64,000 bases of DNA from Palsa-504 sp963742795 (GTDB taxonomy: Bacteria > Actinomycetota > Actinomycetes > Streptosporangiales > Streptosporangiaceae), in the NCBI GenBank assembly GCA_963742795.1, contig CAVUNL010000026.1, positions 434,001 to 498,000 of the forward strand. The letters are read 5' to 3'. Of this stretch, positions 34,614 to 42,604 are shown one piece after another. Each line of letters starts with the position of its first letter. The stretch's first letter is position 1. The translations under genes were made by a program, and so were the position numbers. The notes beneath the pieces are model-generated. The model searched no databases, was not told where the DNA came from, and saw only the letters and a list, made by a program, of their open reading frames with translations.

Positions 34614-34981
34614 GGAGGCGCTGGCCGACCCCGGGCAGCGGGAACGCCGCGACCACGTGGGGCTGCGTTCCTGCGCGCGCCAGATGCTGGCCGGCACCTT
34701 CGACTGGGAACCGGTCGCCGTGCTTGGCGCCGCCGCGCGCCCCGACCACGTCGCCAGGGTCGGGGCCGCGCTGTGGTGCGAGACCGTCCGCGACGTCGAC
34801 GACCTGACCTTCTTGCTCCTGCCGCGGCTGGCGGGCACCGCCGAGAAGGCCTGGGGCGCGGCCGGGGTGGTGCGCTGGCCCGAGCACCGCGACGCCCTGG
34901 CCCGGCACGAGCGGCTCTGCGCCCAGGACGGGCTCACGTTCTTCAGCGCGGCGCGTCCCTGACCGGATCGGGACGGCCCGT

Positions 34982-36118
34982 TCATAGACCGAGTACCAGG
35001 TCCAGCTGACGGAGCTGCACGGACCGGGGCGTGGTCCGCATCAGGGCGTCGCGCACGGCACAGGCCCGGCGGCCCTGCCACTGGCCCATGGCGCCGATAT
35101 TCCGCGCGATCAGCGTGGTGGCGGCGGCGTTGCGCCACCTGCCCCGCTGGTAGGCCCGCAGTGCCGCCGGCGGGTGGATCGAGGCCGCCAGGCAGGCGGC
35201 CAGCGTCGTGGCGTCAACGATCGCCTGGCATGCCCCCTGGGCCAGGTCCGGCGTCATCGGGTGGATGGCGTCGCCGACCAGCACCACCCGTCCCCGGGCC
35301 CAGGTCCGGGCCGGGCGGCGGTCGTAGATGTCGTTGCGGATCAGTGCGGCCTCGGGGGTCGCGTCGATGATGGCGGGGATGGGATCCTGCCAGATCCCGA
35401 AGTGCTTGCGCAGTAGCGCCGCGGTGTCGCTATCGTCCTTCCCGCCGGCCGGCGCGTTCCAGGTCGCCCACCAGATGACCCGGTCGCCGCTGGTCGGACC
35501 CTGACCGAAACGCGCGCCCTGGCCCCAGATCTCCCAGCTGTCCCGGGGCAGCGGAACCGAGCCCGGCGGTGTGAGAGAGCGCACCGCGGTGTAGCCGCGG
35601 TACCGCAGAGGTGCGGGCCCGAACAGCGCGGCTCGCACCGCCGAATGCACCCCGTCCGCGCCGACCAGGACATCGGCCTGCACCTCGCGCCCGTCCGCGA
35701 AACGCGCGATCACGGCCCGGCCGTTGTCCTCGAAGCCGGTGCAGCGGGCCCCCAGCTGGATGACCGCCGGATCGAGCTCGGCCGCCAGCAGTTGCTGCAG
35801 CTCGGCGCGGTGGACGGTCACGAACCCGGTCCTCCACCGCTGCGTCATCAGCTCGGCCGGGAGGCACAGCAGCCAGCTGCCGTCGGCACGCATCAAGCCT
35901 TGCCTGTCTACCTGCGCGGCCAGCTTCGCCACCTGGTCGGCCAGCCCGATCTGATCGAAGGCGGCCATGGCGTTCGGCCACAAGCCGACCCCGGCTCCGA
36001 CCTCTTTTAGCTCCGGAGCCTGCTCGTAGACCTCGACGGTCATACCCTGGCGGGCCAGGGCGATGGCGGCCGTCAGGCCCCCGATCCCGCCGCCGATAAC
36101 GGCAATCTTTACTCCCAT
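34982..36118 (-). CDS. FAD-dependent monooxygenase (salicylate-hydroxylase-like)
   Basis: 378 residues from ATG at 36118. Rossmann motif IAVIGGGIGGLTAAIALA, the DG motif VLVGADGVHSAVRAALF and the FAD-pyrophosphate motif VVLVGDAIHPMTPDLAQGACQAI place it in the class A flavoprotein aromatic hydroxylases. Substrate not deducible. The extra in-frame stretch to 36211 lacks homology. Confidence 0.88.
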   Translation of the reverse strand: MGVKIAVIGGGIGGLTAAIALARQGMTVEVYEQAPELKEVGAGVGLWPNAMAAFDQIGLADQVAKLAAQVDRQGLMRADGSWLLCLPAELMTQRWRTGFVTVHRAELQQLLAAELDPAVIQLGARCTGFEDNGRAVIARFADGREVQADVLVGADGVHSAVRAALFGPAPLRYRGYTAVRSLTPPGSVPLPRDSWEIWGQGARFGQGPTSGDRVIWWATWNAPAGGKDDSDTAALLRKHFGIWQDPIPAIIDATPEAALIRNDIYDRRPARTWARGRVVLVGDAIHPMTPDLAQGACQAIVDATTLAACLAASIHPPAALRAYQRGRWRNAAATTLIARNIGAMGQWQGRRACAVRDALMRTTPRSVQLRQLDLVLGL

Positions 36119-36159
36119 GACCAGGAGCCTAAGAACACAGCGATACGGAATCGTTACGA

Positions 36160-36606
36160 TCAGCGGGGCGCGTACCTGACCGCCGTGAACGGCCAGGCCG
36201 AACGCAGCCACGCGGACACCGCCTGATACAAGGTCACGTCGAGCGCGGCATGGTCCGCACTGACCCAGGACCGCACATCAGCCTCGGAAGCCCCGGAAGC
36301 ATCGGGGTAGATGTACACGCACCCGATGATCTCGTCGCTGCCCGCGGCCCGCACCGTGTACGTAAACCCCGAACGCCCGGCGAAGTCCGCGGCGTGCCGC
36401 TCCAGGTCGCCGAGGTTCTCCGCCGCCGTCATGTCCGGCGTCGGCCACGGCCGCCCCTCGAACCCGGGGGTCGACCGGATGTGCGCGATGCTGGAGGTCC
36501 AGGCCCGGTAGTCGCCCTCGTTGTGCTCCGGCCCGAGTGGCTCCAGCCGGAACTCCTCACCCACCAGCTCGCGCGGCACCTCGAAATCCTCAGGCACGAA
36601 GCTCAT
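36160..36606 (-). CDS. GNAT-family N-acetyltransferase-like protein
   Basis: 148 residues starting MSFVPEDFEVPRELVGEEFR. RLEPLGPEHNEGDYRAWTSS and SGFTYTVRAAGSDEIIGCVYIYP fit acyltransferase beta strands 1-4. The acetyl-CoA loop is poorly conserved, so activity is uncertain. It lies 42 bases upstream of the FAD-monooxygenase gene and in the same direction, so they may be cotranscribed. Confidence 0.65.
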   Translation of the reverse strand: MSFVPEDFEVPRELVGEEFRLEPLGPEHNEGDYRAWTSSIAHIRSTPGFEGRPWPTPDMTAAENLGDLERHAADFAGRSGFTYTVRAAGSDEIIGCVYIYPDASGASEADVRSWVSADHAALDVTLYQAVSAWLRSAWPFTAVRYAPR

Positions 36607-36617
36607 AACCGCCCACG

Positions 36618-36812
36618 CTAACCCTCCGGCACGGCGGCCGTGGTGCGCATGGCCAGCCACACTTCGGCCAGCGCTTCGGTCGAGGCCAGCGACCGCCCGC
36701 TGAGCTGCTCGAACCGGCGGATCCGGTACAGCAGGGTGTTCGCGTGGATGTGCAGCGCTCGCGCCGCCCGGTCGGTCTGCCGGTCGTGCTCGAGCCAGAC
36801 CCGGACCGAAGG
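36618..36812 (-). pseudogene. PucR-family regulator, C-terminal HTH fragment
   Basis: About 60 residues: SVRVWLEHDRQTDRAARALH, IHANTLLYRIRRFEQLSGRS. This is the C-terminal helix-turn-helix of PucR-type regulators. The rest of the gene (GGDEF-like and N-terminal domains, several hundred residues) is absent, and the open frame upstream is the antisense of the agmatinase fragment. Confidence 0.75.
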
Positions 36813-36819
36813 CAACGCG

Positions 36820-37115
36820 ACGGGATCGACGGCGTGGTGGAGCGGATCCGCGCGCGCGTCGGCGACGCGCCGCTGTACCTGTCGATCGACATCGACGTGC
36901 TCGACCCGGCCCACGCCCCGGGCACCGGCACCCCCGAGGCCGGCGGCCTGACCTCCAGGGAACTGCTCGGCATCCTGCGCGGCCTGGCCGGAATGCGCCT
37001 GGTCGGCGCGGACGTGGTGGAGGTCGCCCCGGCCTACGATCACGCCGAGATGACCACCGTGGCCGCCGCCCACGTCGCCTACGAGCTGCTGGCCCTCATC
37101 CTGCTGGGCCGCTGA
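36820..37115 (+). pseudogene. Agmatinase/arginase-family C-terminal fragment
   Basis: About 98 residues: VVERIRARVGDAPLYLSIDIDVLDPAHAPGTGTPE, then LVGADVVEVAPAYDHAEMTT and VAYELLALI. This is the C-terminal third of ureohydrolases, with the metal-binding DIDVLDP motif; the N-terminal two-thirds is missing. The loss starts at the same point where the opposing pucR fragment ends. Confidence 0.8.
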
Positions 37116-37118
37116 CAC

Positions 37119-37171
37119 CACGGACCGTTCGGTAAATTCATTTTTTTATTCCGAACGAAACGTGGTCCGTG
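37119..37171. terminator. Likely bidirectional terminator
   Basis: Nested inverted repeats: CACGGACC (37119-37126) with GGTCCGTG (37164-37171), and GTTCGG (37127-37132) with CCGAAC (37151-37156). The loop holds a run of seven T. It lies between convergent genes (the agmatinase fragment and the MFS gene). Confidence 0.55.
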
Positions 37172-37199
37172 CCCCCGCCCACCATCTTGAGCCAGCCGG

Positions 37200-38639
37200 T
37201 CAGGCCGCGGCCCGGGGCTCGACGGACGCCAGTTCCCGCTGACCGCGCCGGGCCGGGATGGTGCCAGCCGCGTCGGCGTCGCGGATGGACAGCGACCAGG
37301 CCACCCCGCACAGGGCGATCGCGGCCGCGACGCCGAACGCCACGCGGTACGCGGTGAGGTTGGCCACCTCGTGCCCGGCGACCAGGTGCACCGGGCCGAC
37401 CAGCACGATGGCGGTGGTCAGCACGGCCACGCCGATCGCCCCGCCGAGTTGGCGCACCGCGTTGAACATGGTGGAGGCCCGGCCGGTCGACGCGGGCGTG
37501 ATGGTGGCGAACGACGCCGCCTGGACCGGGACGAACACCTGGGCCATGAACAGGCCCAGCGTGAGCATGAGCAGCCGCGCCCACCACAGGCTGGTTCCCG
37601 GTCCCAGCAGCGTGAGCAGCCCGATCGAGGCCGCGGTCCCGATCAGCCCGATGGTGATGTGCCGGCGCGGGCCGAGCCGCGGGTACAGCACCCGGCTGGC
37701 CAGCTGCGCGCCGGCCATGACCCCGATCGCCTCGGGAAAGGTGCTCAGCCCGGAACCTAGCGCGCTCAGGCCGCGGCCGTCCTGGTAGTACAGCGAGATC
37801 GCGTACAACGTGCCCAGGAACGCGATCGAGGCCAGCACCATCACCCCGTTGCCCGCCAGGAACAGGCGGTTCTTCAGCAGCCGCAGGTCCACCATGGGCG
37901 CGGGCGACCTCAGCTCGACGACCACCATCGCGGCCAGCAGCACCAGCCCGGCCGCGAGGGTGGCGAGCACCTCCGGTTTCTGCCAGCCCAGGTTGGGTCC
38001 CTCCGAGACGCCGTACATCAGCAGCCCCAGACCTAGCCCGGACAGCAGGAAGCCGGCCAGGTCGAACCGGCCCGGCCGGTCCTGCTTTTGCTGTTGTAGG
38101 AACAGCAAGCCGAAGGCGAACGCCGCGGCGCCGAGCGGCAGGTTGACGTAGAACACCCACCGCCAGGACAGGTCGGTGACCAGCAGGCCGCCCAGCACCG
38201 GGCCGAGGGCCGGGGCGAACGTGGTGGGCACGGTGAGGATGGCCGAGGCCCTGATCCGCTCCGCGGGCGGGAAAGCGCGGAACAGCATCGCCATTCCGAC
38301 CGGAGCGAGCATTCCGCCGCCCGCGCCCTGCAGGATCCGGAACGCGACCAGCTCACCCAGGCTGGAGGCTAGCCCGCACAGCGCCGAGGCGGCGGTGAAC
38401 ACCACGATGGCGGCGAGCATTACTCGCTTGCCGCCGAAGCGGTCACCGAGCCAGCCGGACGCCGGGATGAAAACGGCCAGGCTGACCAGGTAGGCGATCG
38501 AGATGCTGTCCACCGCCGTGGTGCTCACCCCGAAGTCGCGGCCGATGGTGGGCAGCGCCACGTTGACGATCGTCGCGTCCATGATGCTCATGAACATGGC
38601 CGCCACGAAGACCACCCCGACCACGACCTTCTGGGTCAT
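37200..38639 (-). CDS. DHA2-family MFS drug/proton antiporter
   Basis: 479 residues from ATG at 38639; an ATG 12 bases earlier is possible. About 14 transmembrane helices. VVFVAAMFMSIMDATIVNVALPTIGRDF and LGDRFGGKRVMLAA (motif A), then RILQGAGGGMLAPVGMAML (motif C region), are typical of EmrB/QacA exporters. Probably a proton-driven efflux pump of the cell membrane. It is divergent from the NAD(P)-dependent dehydrogenase at 38,739, with which it could share control. Confidence 0.9.
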   Translation of the reverse strand: MTQKVVVGVVFVAAMFMSIMDATIVNVALPTIGRDFGVSTTAVDSISIAYLVSLAVFIPASGWLGDRFGGKRVMLAAIVVFTAASALCGLASSLGELVAFRILQGAGGGMLAPVGMAMLFRAFPPAERIRASAILTVPTTFAPALGPVLGGLLVTDLSWRWVFYVNLPLGAAAFAFGLLFLQQQKQDRPGRFDLAGFLLSGLGLGLLMYGVSEGPNLGWQKPEVLATLAAGLVLLAAMVVVELRSPAPMVDLRLLKNRLFLAGNGVMVLASIAFLGTLYAISLYYQDGRGLSALGSGLSTFPEAIGVMAGAQLASRVLYPRLGPRRHITIGLIGTAASIGLLTLLGPGTSLWWARLLMLTLGLFMAQVFVPVQAASFATITPASTGRASTMFNAVRQLGGAIGVAVLTTAIVLVGPVHLVAGHEVANLTAYRVAFGVAAAIALCGVAWSLSIRDADAAGTIPARRGQRELASVEPRAAA

Positions 38640-38738
38640 GCGCGCTCCCACGGCTTGGTCCAGCGCCTCCCGGGCACCCGAAATTCCGGCCCGCGTAGCA
38701 TGCCCATGACACGACCTTTGCTGCTAGGGAGATCACTC

Positions 38739-39596
38739 ATGCGCGTCGCGGTGCTGGGAACCGGCATCATGGGCACCGGCATGGCCCACAGTCTGTTGCG
38801 TTCCGGTCTGGACGTCACCGTGTGGAACCGGTCCTCGGGCCGGGCCGCGCCGCTGGCCGCCGACGGTGCGCGGGTGGCCGGCACCGCCGCCGAGGCGGTG
38901 GGCGACGCGGACGCGGTGATCACGATCCTGTGGGACGGCAGCTCGGTGTCCGATGTGATGACCGAGGCGCTGTCCGCCGCGCCGGACGGGCTCCTGTGGG
39001 CCCAGGCCAGCACGGTGAGCCTGCACGACGCGGGCGAACGGCTGCCCGCGCTGGCCGCCAAGCACGGCGCCCGCTACCTCGACGCTCCGGTGCTGGGCAC
39101 CCGCCAGCCCGCCGAGGAGGGCAAGCTCACCGTCCTGGCCGCCGCCTCGGAGGCCCTGCGCGACCCGATGGCGCCGGTGTTCGGCGCCATCGCGGGCCGG
39201 ATCGTGTGGGTTAGCGAACGGCCCGGCGACGGTACCCGGCTCAAGCTGGTGGCCAACTCCTGGGTGGCCACCATCGTGGCCGCCACCGCCCAGTCGATCG
39301 CGCTCGCCGAGGGGCTCGGCCTGGATCCGCGGGCGTTCCTGGACATGATGCACGGCAGCGCCGTGGACGCCCCGTACCTGCACGTCAAGGGGCAGGCCAT
39401 CATTGCGGGCCAGTTCGCGCCCTCGTTCGCGGTGGACGGCGCGGTCAAGGACACCGGGCTGATCGCCGCCGCGATGCGCGAGTCCGGCACCGACGCCACG
39501 CTCATGGAGGCGGTCGGGAACCAGTACCGCAAGGCCTCCGACGCCGGGTACGGCGAGGAAGACATGGCCGCCGTGTTCCGCGCCTTCCGGCCCTGA
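38739..39596 (+). CDS. Beta-hydroxyacid dehydrogenase-like NAD(P)-binding oxidoreductase
   Basis: 285 residues from ATG at 38739 with GGGAG upstream. VAVLGTGIMGTGMAHSLLRSG is the dinucleotide-binding motif. YLDAPVLGTRQPAEEGKLTVLAA corresponds to the substrate-binding block, and LKLVANSWVA carries the catalytic Lys region of the 3-hydroxyisobutyrate dehydrogenase / GHMP-type family. Substrate unknown. Confidence 0.87.
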   Translation: MRVAVLGTGIMGTGMAHSLLRSGLDVTVWNRSSGRAAPLAADGARVAGTAAEAVGDADAVITILWDGSSVSDVMTEALSAAPDGLLWAQASTVSLHDAGERLPALAAKHGARYLDAPVLGTRQPAEEGKLTVLAAASEALRDPMAPVFGAIAGRIVWVSERPGDGTRLKLVANSWVATIVAATAQSIALAEGLGLDPRAFLDMMHGSAVDAPYLHVKGQAIIAGQFAPSFAVDGAVKDTGLIAAAMRESGTDATLMEAVGNQYRKASDAGYGEEDMAAVFRAFRP

Positions 39597-39607
39597 GCGC
39601 CCCGAGC

Positions 39608-40282
39608 ATGCGCCGCAACGCCAGCACCGTCGTGGTCCTGCCCGGCCCGGCCCCGGCCGAGGTCCTGGCCGCGGTCGGCCGGTCGATGAACGTGGCCCTG
39701 ATCCGGCCCCCCGAGCCTGCCGATGACGACGCCGACGGGTTCGAGGCGGCCGCCGGAGCGCTGCAGCAGGCCGGGCGGTCCACCTCGGCCTACGCGCTGG
39801 TCCCAGCCGACCCGCTCGCTGCGCTGGCCGCCAGCTGGCGGGCCATGTGGGACGTGTCCCGGCCCGAAGGCCCGGCCGGGTTCGAGGCCGAGGCGCTCAA
39901 GGTCCTGACCGCGTGGCGGTCCGGCCGGTTCGAGCTGCCCGACTACTACCTGGTCCTAGGCCCCGGTCCTGCCGGTCCTGCCCGCCCTGCCGGTCCTGCC
40001 CGCCCTGCCGGTCCTGCCCGCCCTGCCGGTCCTGCCGGTCCCGCCGGTCCCGCGGCCGGCGATCCGGGGCCGGACTTCTACCTTGGCCCGCTGCGGACCA
40101 CCCGGCCGCAACGGGTGGCCGTGGTGGCCGCGACCGAGCCCGCCCAGCAGGTCGTCGGCGTCCTGCACGCCCTCGGCTCCCTGCCGTACGGCCCGTGGTG
40201 GCCGGGCCTGGACAAGGTGATCGAGGCGGCCCGCACCTTCTATCCGGGCCAGCTGGCCGGGGGGACGGCCGCCACCGGATGA
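39608..40282 (+). CDS. Hypothetical protein with Gly-Pro-Ala repeat
   Basis: 224 residues. TVVVLPGPAPAEVLAAVGRSMNVALIRP at the start and RPQRVAVVAATEPAQQVVGVLHALGSLPYGPWWP near the end look conserved. Between them is a low-complexity GPARPA repeat. It starts 11 bases after the dehydrogenase stop, and its stop overlaps the next start (ATGA), so the three plus-strand genes form an operon. No family recognised. Confidence 0.6.
   Translation: MRRNASTVVVLPGPAPAEVLAAVGRSMNVALIRPPEPADDDADGFEAAAGALQQAGRSTSAYALVPADPLAALAASWRAMWDVSRPEGPAGFEAEALKVLTAWRSGRFELPDYYLVLGPGPAGPARPAGPARPAGPARPAGPAGPAGPAAGDPGPDFYLGPLRTTRPQRVAVVAATEPAQQVVGVLHALGSLPYGPWWPGLDKVIEAARTFYPGQLAGGTAATG
39965..40060. repeat. 18-bp tandem repeat in the hypothetical gene
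   Basis: Three near-perfect units of GGTCCTGCCCGCCCTGCC, followed by shorter GGTCCTGCC / GGTCCCGCC units, encoding GPARPA and GPA repeats. Units keep frame, so length can vary. Confidence 0.85.
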
Positions 40283-40842
40283 GCCTCACCGTCAAGCCCC
40301 TGACCCTGGAGTGGTGGCCGGCCCTGGAAGGGTTGTTCGGCCGGGCGGGCGCCTCGAACGGCTGCTGGTGCATGTACTGGCGGATCGGTCCGCGCTACCG
40401 CGACCGGCCGCGCGCCGACAACCGGGACGACCTCAGGCAGCTTGCCGCCTCGGATCAGCCGCCGGGGCTGCTCGCCTTCGACGGCGACCTGGCCGTCGGG
40501 TGGTGCGAGCTCGCCCCGCGCGCGGACCTGGCCTGGCTGGGCCGCAGCCGGTTCCTCGGACCAGTCGACGACCTTCCTGTCTGGTCCCTGCCGTGCTTCT
40601 ACGTGCGACGCACGCACCGCGGGCAGGGCGTCACGGACGCGCTGATCGAGGCCGCCGTCCCGGCCGCAGCCGCCGGAGGCGCTCCGGCCCTGGAGGCCTA
40701 TCCGGTCGACACGGCGGTGCCGGGCCACACCACCAACCTGTTCCCGGGAGTCGCGACGGCCTTCGCCCGGCACGCCTTCCAGGTCGTGGCCCGGCGCAAG
40801 CCGGACCGCCCGGTGATGCGCCTCAGCCCCCTGGCCCGGTGA
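40279..40842 (+). CDS. GNAT-family acetyltransferase
   Basis: 187 residues. SLPCFYVRRTHRGQGVTDALIEAAV contains the R/QxxGxG/A acetyl-CoA motif (RRTHRGQGV). The N-terminus has GCWCMYWRIGPRYR, a Cys-rich motif found in a subset of GNAT proteins. ATG at 40279 overlaps the upstream stop by 4 bases. Probably acetylates a small molecule. Confidence 0.85.
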   Translation: MSLTVKPLTLEWWPALEGLFGRAGASNGCWCMYWRIGPRYRDRPRADNRDDLRQLAASDQPPGLLAFDGDLAVGWCELAPRADLAWLGRSRFLGPVDDLPVWSLPCFYVRRTHRGQGVTDALIEAAVPAAAAGGAPALEAYPVDTAVPGHTTNLFPGVATAFARHAFQVVARRKPDRPVMRLSPLAR

Positions 40843-40975
40843 TGTAGACCGGGGTCACGCCGGCCTTCAGTTCTATCTGGCCGTCGCGGGCCTGGACGGT
40901 CTCGGTCTGGCCGAAGGCGTCGGTCACGACGGCCGCGCGCCGGGCCAGGGCCAGGTGATGGTGACCGGCGGTTCG
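40823..40975 (-). pseudogene. Fragment of a glycosidase-like C-terminus
   Basis: About 45 residues reading AVVTDAFGQTETVQARDGQI, then ELKAGVTPVYITGPGG and a stop. The ending resembles a C-terminal beta domain of glycosidases. No upstream body is present and there is no start. Low confidence in identity; it does look like a remnant. Confidence 0.3.
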
Positions 40976-40991
40976 TCCTCGCCGCCGAACG

Positions 40992-41084
40992 CGCCGGCAG
41001 GCCGACGAGCAGTTCGAGCTCGGCCTCACCTTCCTCCTCGACGGCATCGTCAGCAGCCTGCCCGGCCCCGGCGCTACTCATTGA
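40992..41084 (+). pseudogene. TetR/AcrR-family C-terminal fragment
   Basis: Thirty residues, RRQADEQFELGLTFLLDGIV, then SSLPGPGATH and a TGA, match the ligand-domain end of TetR-type regulators. No DNA-binding domain remains. The stop codon falls at the edge of the MITE-like element. Confidence 0.5.
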
Positions 41085-41287
41085 TCGTGGACAGAAATGG
41101 TCGCAATAGAGGCTGTCGCATAGCCCTCCATGACTCGGTGTCAACCCCCAACCTGCGCCCGGAACATGGCCGAATGTCCGGATCAAGCGGTCGGATTATG
41201 GGCGAAATGTCCCGAACATCCGACTTGACAAAGCCCGTTCGGAAGTTGTGCGACAGCCTCAATAGCGACCAAAGATACCCACGATCA
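41082..41287. mobile_element. 206-bp MITE-like element with ~40-bp terminal inverted repeats
   Basis: Left arm TGATCGTGG...TGGTCGCAATAGAGGC...TGTCGCA (41082-41120) pairs with the right arm (41249-41287), whose reverse complement reads TGATCGTGG...TGGTCGCTATTGAGGC...TGTCGCA. The arms match except for ~7 internal positions. The ~128-bp core has no credible gene. Size and structure fit a non-autonomous derivative of a DDE-type insertion sequence. I did not see a clear target duplication. Confidence 0.7.
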
Positions 41288-41454
41288 TGAAACGGCCCCG
41301 GCGACTCTGATTGTGCTCTCCGTGTGGTGCCGGAGCGGGCTGGTTGTGGCCACCGCCAAGGCCGTCGAGTCCATGCCGCGTTGCTCTTTCCCGCCGCCCC
41401 TCACCGCGTGTACTCCAGTACCGAGGGCTTCCGAGCACCCACAGGAGGATCACG

Positions 41455-42549
41455 ATGCCGTACCACGCCGACGTGATCGGCTCGCTGCTGCGTCCGCGTT
41501 ACCTCTCCGAGGCGCGCGCCGCGCTGGCCGCCGGGCGGATCAGCAACGAGGAATTCAAGCGGATCGAGGACCGCGCGGTCGACCAGGCCATCGCGATGCA
41601 GGAGGGTGTCGGCCTCGACGTCGTCAACGACGGGGAACTGCGCCGCTTCTCCTTCCTCGATCACCTGCTCGGGGACATGGAGGGGGTGGCCGACATGCCC
41701 GGAGCGCCGGTGCACTTCCACGCTCCGGATCCCGCGCAGGACTGGGACTGGCACCCGCCGATCACCGTCACCGGCCGCCTCCGGCCCCGGGGCCCGATGA
41801 TGACCATCGAGGAGTTCAGCTACGCGCGCGGCCGGGCCCGCGTCCCGGTGAAGATCACGATGCCGAGCCCGCTGGTCGTGTACGGCGCGTGGTCACCGGA
41901 ACATTCCCGCCCGGCCTACTCCGATCCGTTCGAGCTGTTCGCCGACGCGGCCGATATCATCCGCGCCGAGGCCCGCGAACTGGCCCGGCTCGGCTGCACG
42001 TACATCCAGATCGACTCGCCCGACCTCGGCACGCTGGTGGATCCGGAGAACCGCGCGCTGCGCGAGGGCCTGGGCATGTCCACCGAGCGCACCCTCACCG
42101 AGGGCGTGGACATCATCAACTCCGTGGCCGACGTGCCCGGAGTGACGTTCGGCCTGCACATCTGCAAGGGAAACTACGAGAGCAAGTGGATCGCCACCGG
42201 GGGGTATGAGTACACCGCCGACAAGGTGTTCGCCCGCTCGGACAACTTCGACGTGTTCCTGCTCGAGTACGACGACGAGCGGTCAGGTTCCTTCGAACCG
42301 CTGGCCAACGTGCCCGACGACAAGGTGGTCGTGCTCGGCCTGGTCTCGAGCAAGCTCCCCGGGATCGAGCCCGCCGACCAGCTCATCGCCCGTATCGACG
42401 AGGCGGCCCGCTACGTCGACCGCGAGCGGCTCGCGCTGTCCACCCAGTGCGGGTTCTCACCGGTCTCGATCGGCGCCAACCTGATCAGCGAGGACACCCA
42501 GCAACGCAAGCTTGAGCTGGTCGCGGAGGTCGCCCACCAGGTCTGGTGA
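41455..42549 (+). CDS. MetE C-terminal-domain-like methyltransferase
   Basis: 364 residues. The protein matches the C-terminal (catalytic) barrel of cobalamin-independent methionine synthase. Zinc ligands appear as His and Cys in HICKGN and Cys in STQCGFSPV; Asp/Asn-rich folate-pocket blocks (YIQIDSPDL, LDVVNDGELRRFSF) are present. It lacks the N-terminal MetE domain, so it is a stand-alone 'core' MetE-like enzyme that may methylate homocysteine or another thiol from an unknown donor. AGGAGG precedes ATG at 41455. Upstream of it (41,288-41,454) I see no gene. Confidence 0.85.
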   Translation: MPYHADVIGSLLRPRYLSEARAALAAGRISNEEFKRIEDRAVDQAIAMQEGVGLDVVNDGELRRFSFLDHLLGDMEGVADMPGAPVHFHAPDPAQDWDWHPPITVTGRLRPRGPMMTIEEFSYARGRARVPVKITMPSPLVVYGAWSPEHSRPAYSDPFELFADAADIIRAEARELARLGCTYIQIDSPDLGTLVDPENRALREGLGMSTERTLTEGVDIINSVADVPGVTFGLHICKGNYESKWIATGGYEYTADKVFARSDNFDVFLLEYDDERSGSFEPLANVPDDKVVVLGLVSSKLPGIEPADQLIARIDEAARYVDRERLALSTQCGFSPVSIGANLISEDTQQRKLELVAEVAHQVW

Positions 42550-42604
42550 CGCCCGAGGGTACGACGGGGCCTTCGTAGGCCGCGTCCAGCGCCTCGCGCA
42601 CGAC

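Larger units (their letters stand above)
32342..34962 (+). pseudogene. GH20 beta-N-acetylhexosaminidase, broken by frameshift and IS insertion
   Basis: N-terminal part: FAWRGLTVDVVRRFFPPAQI, LYKLDVLHLHLTDDQGWRV, LPEIDTPGHGLALL and the catalytic Asp-Glu in GQGGGDEPYG, as in GH20 exo-hexosaminidases. At ~33,184 one base is missing. The next frame continues YWMDASSLGVGEG... RVPVMSPQAHCY up to 33,285, where an IS200/IS605-type element begins. Homology resumes at ~34,615 (EALADPGQRERRDHVGLR, then GTFDWEPVAVLG and VGAALWCETV) to 34,962. The 5' end also looks short compared with normal GH20. No functional enzyme is expected. Confidence 0.85.

Noticed and set aside
33755..34807. TnpB as an active full-length 350-residue nuclease
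   Set aside because: The last ~64 residues are GH20 sequence in the wrong frame; zinc ribbon and RuvC-III are missing.
41074..41262. 62-residue minus-strand frame inside the MITE-like element
   Set aside because: It spans the inverted ends and core, with no transposase motif or ribosome-binding site.
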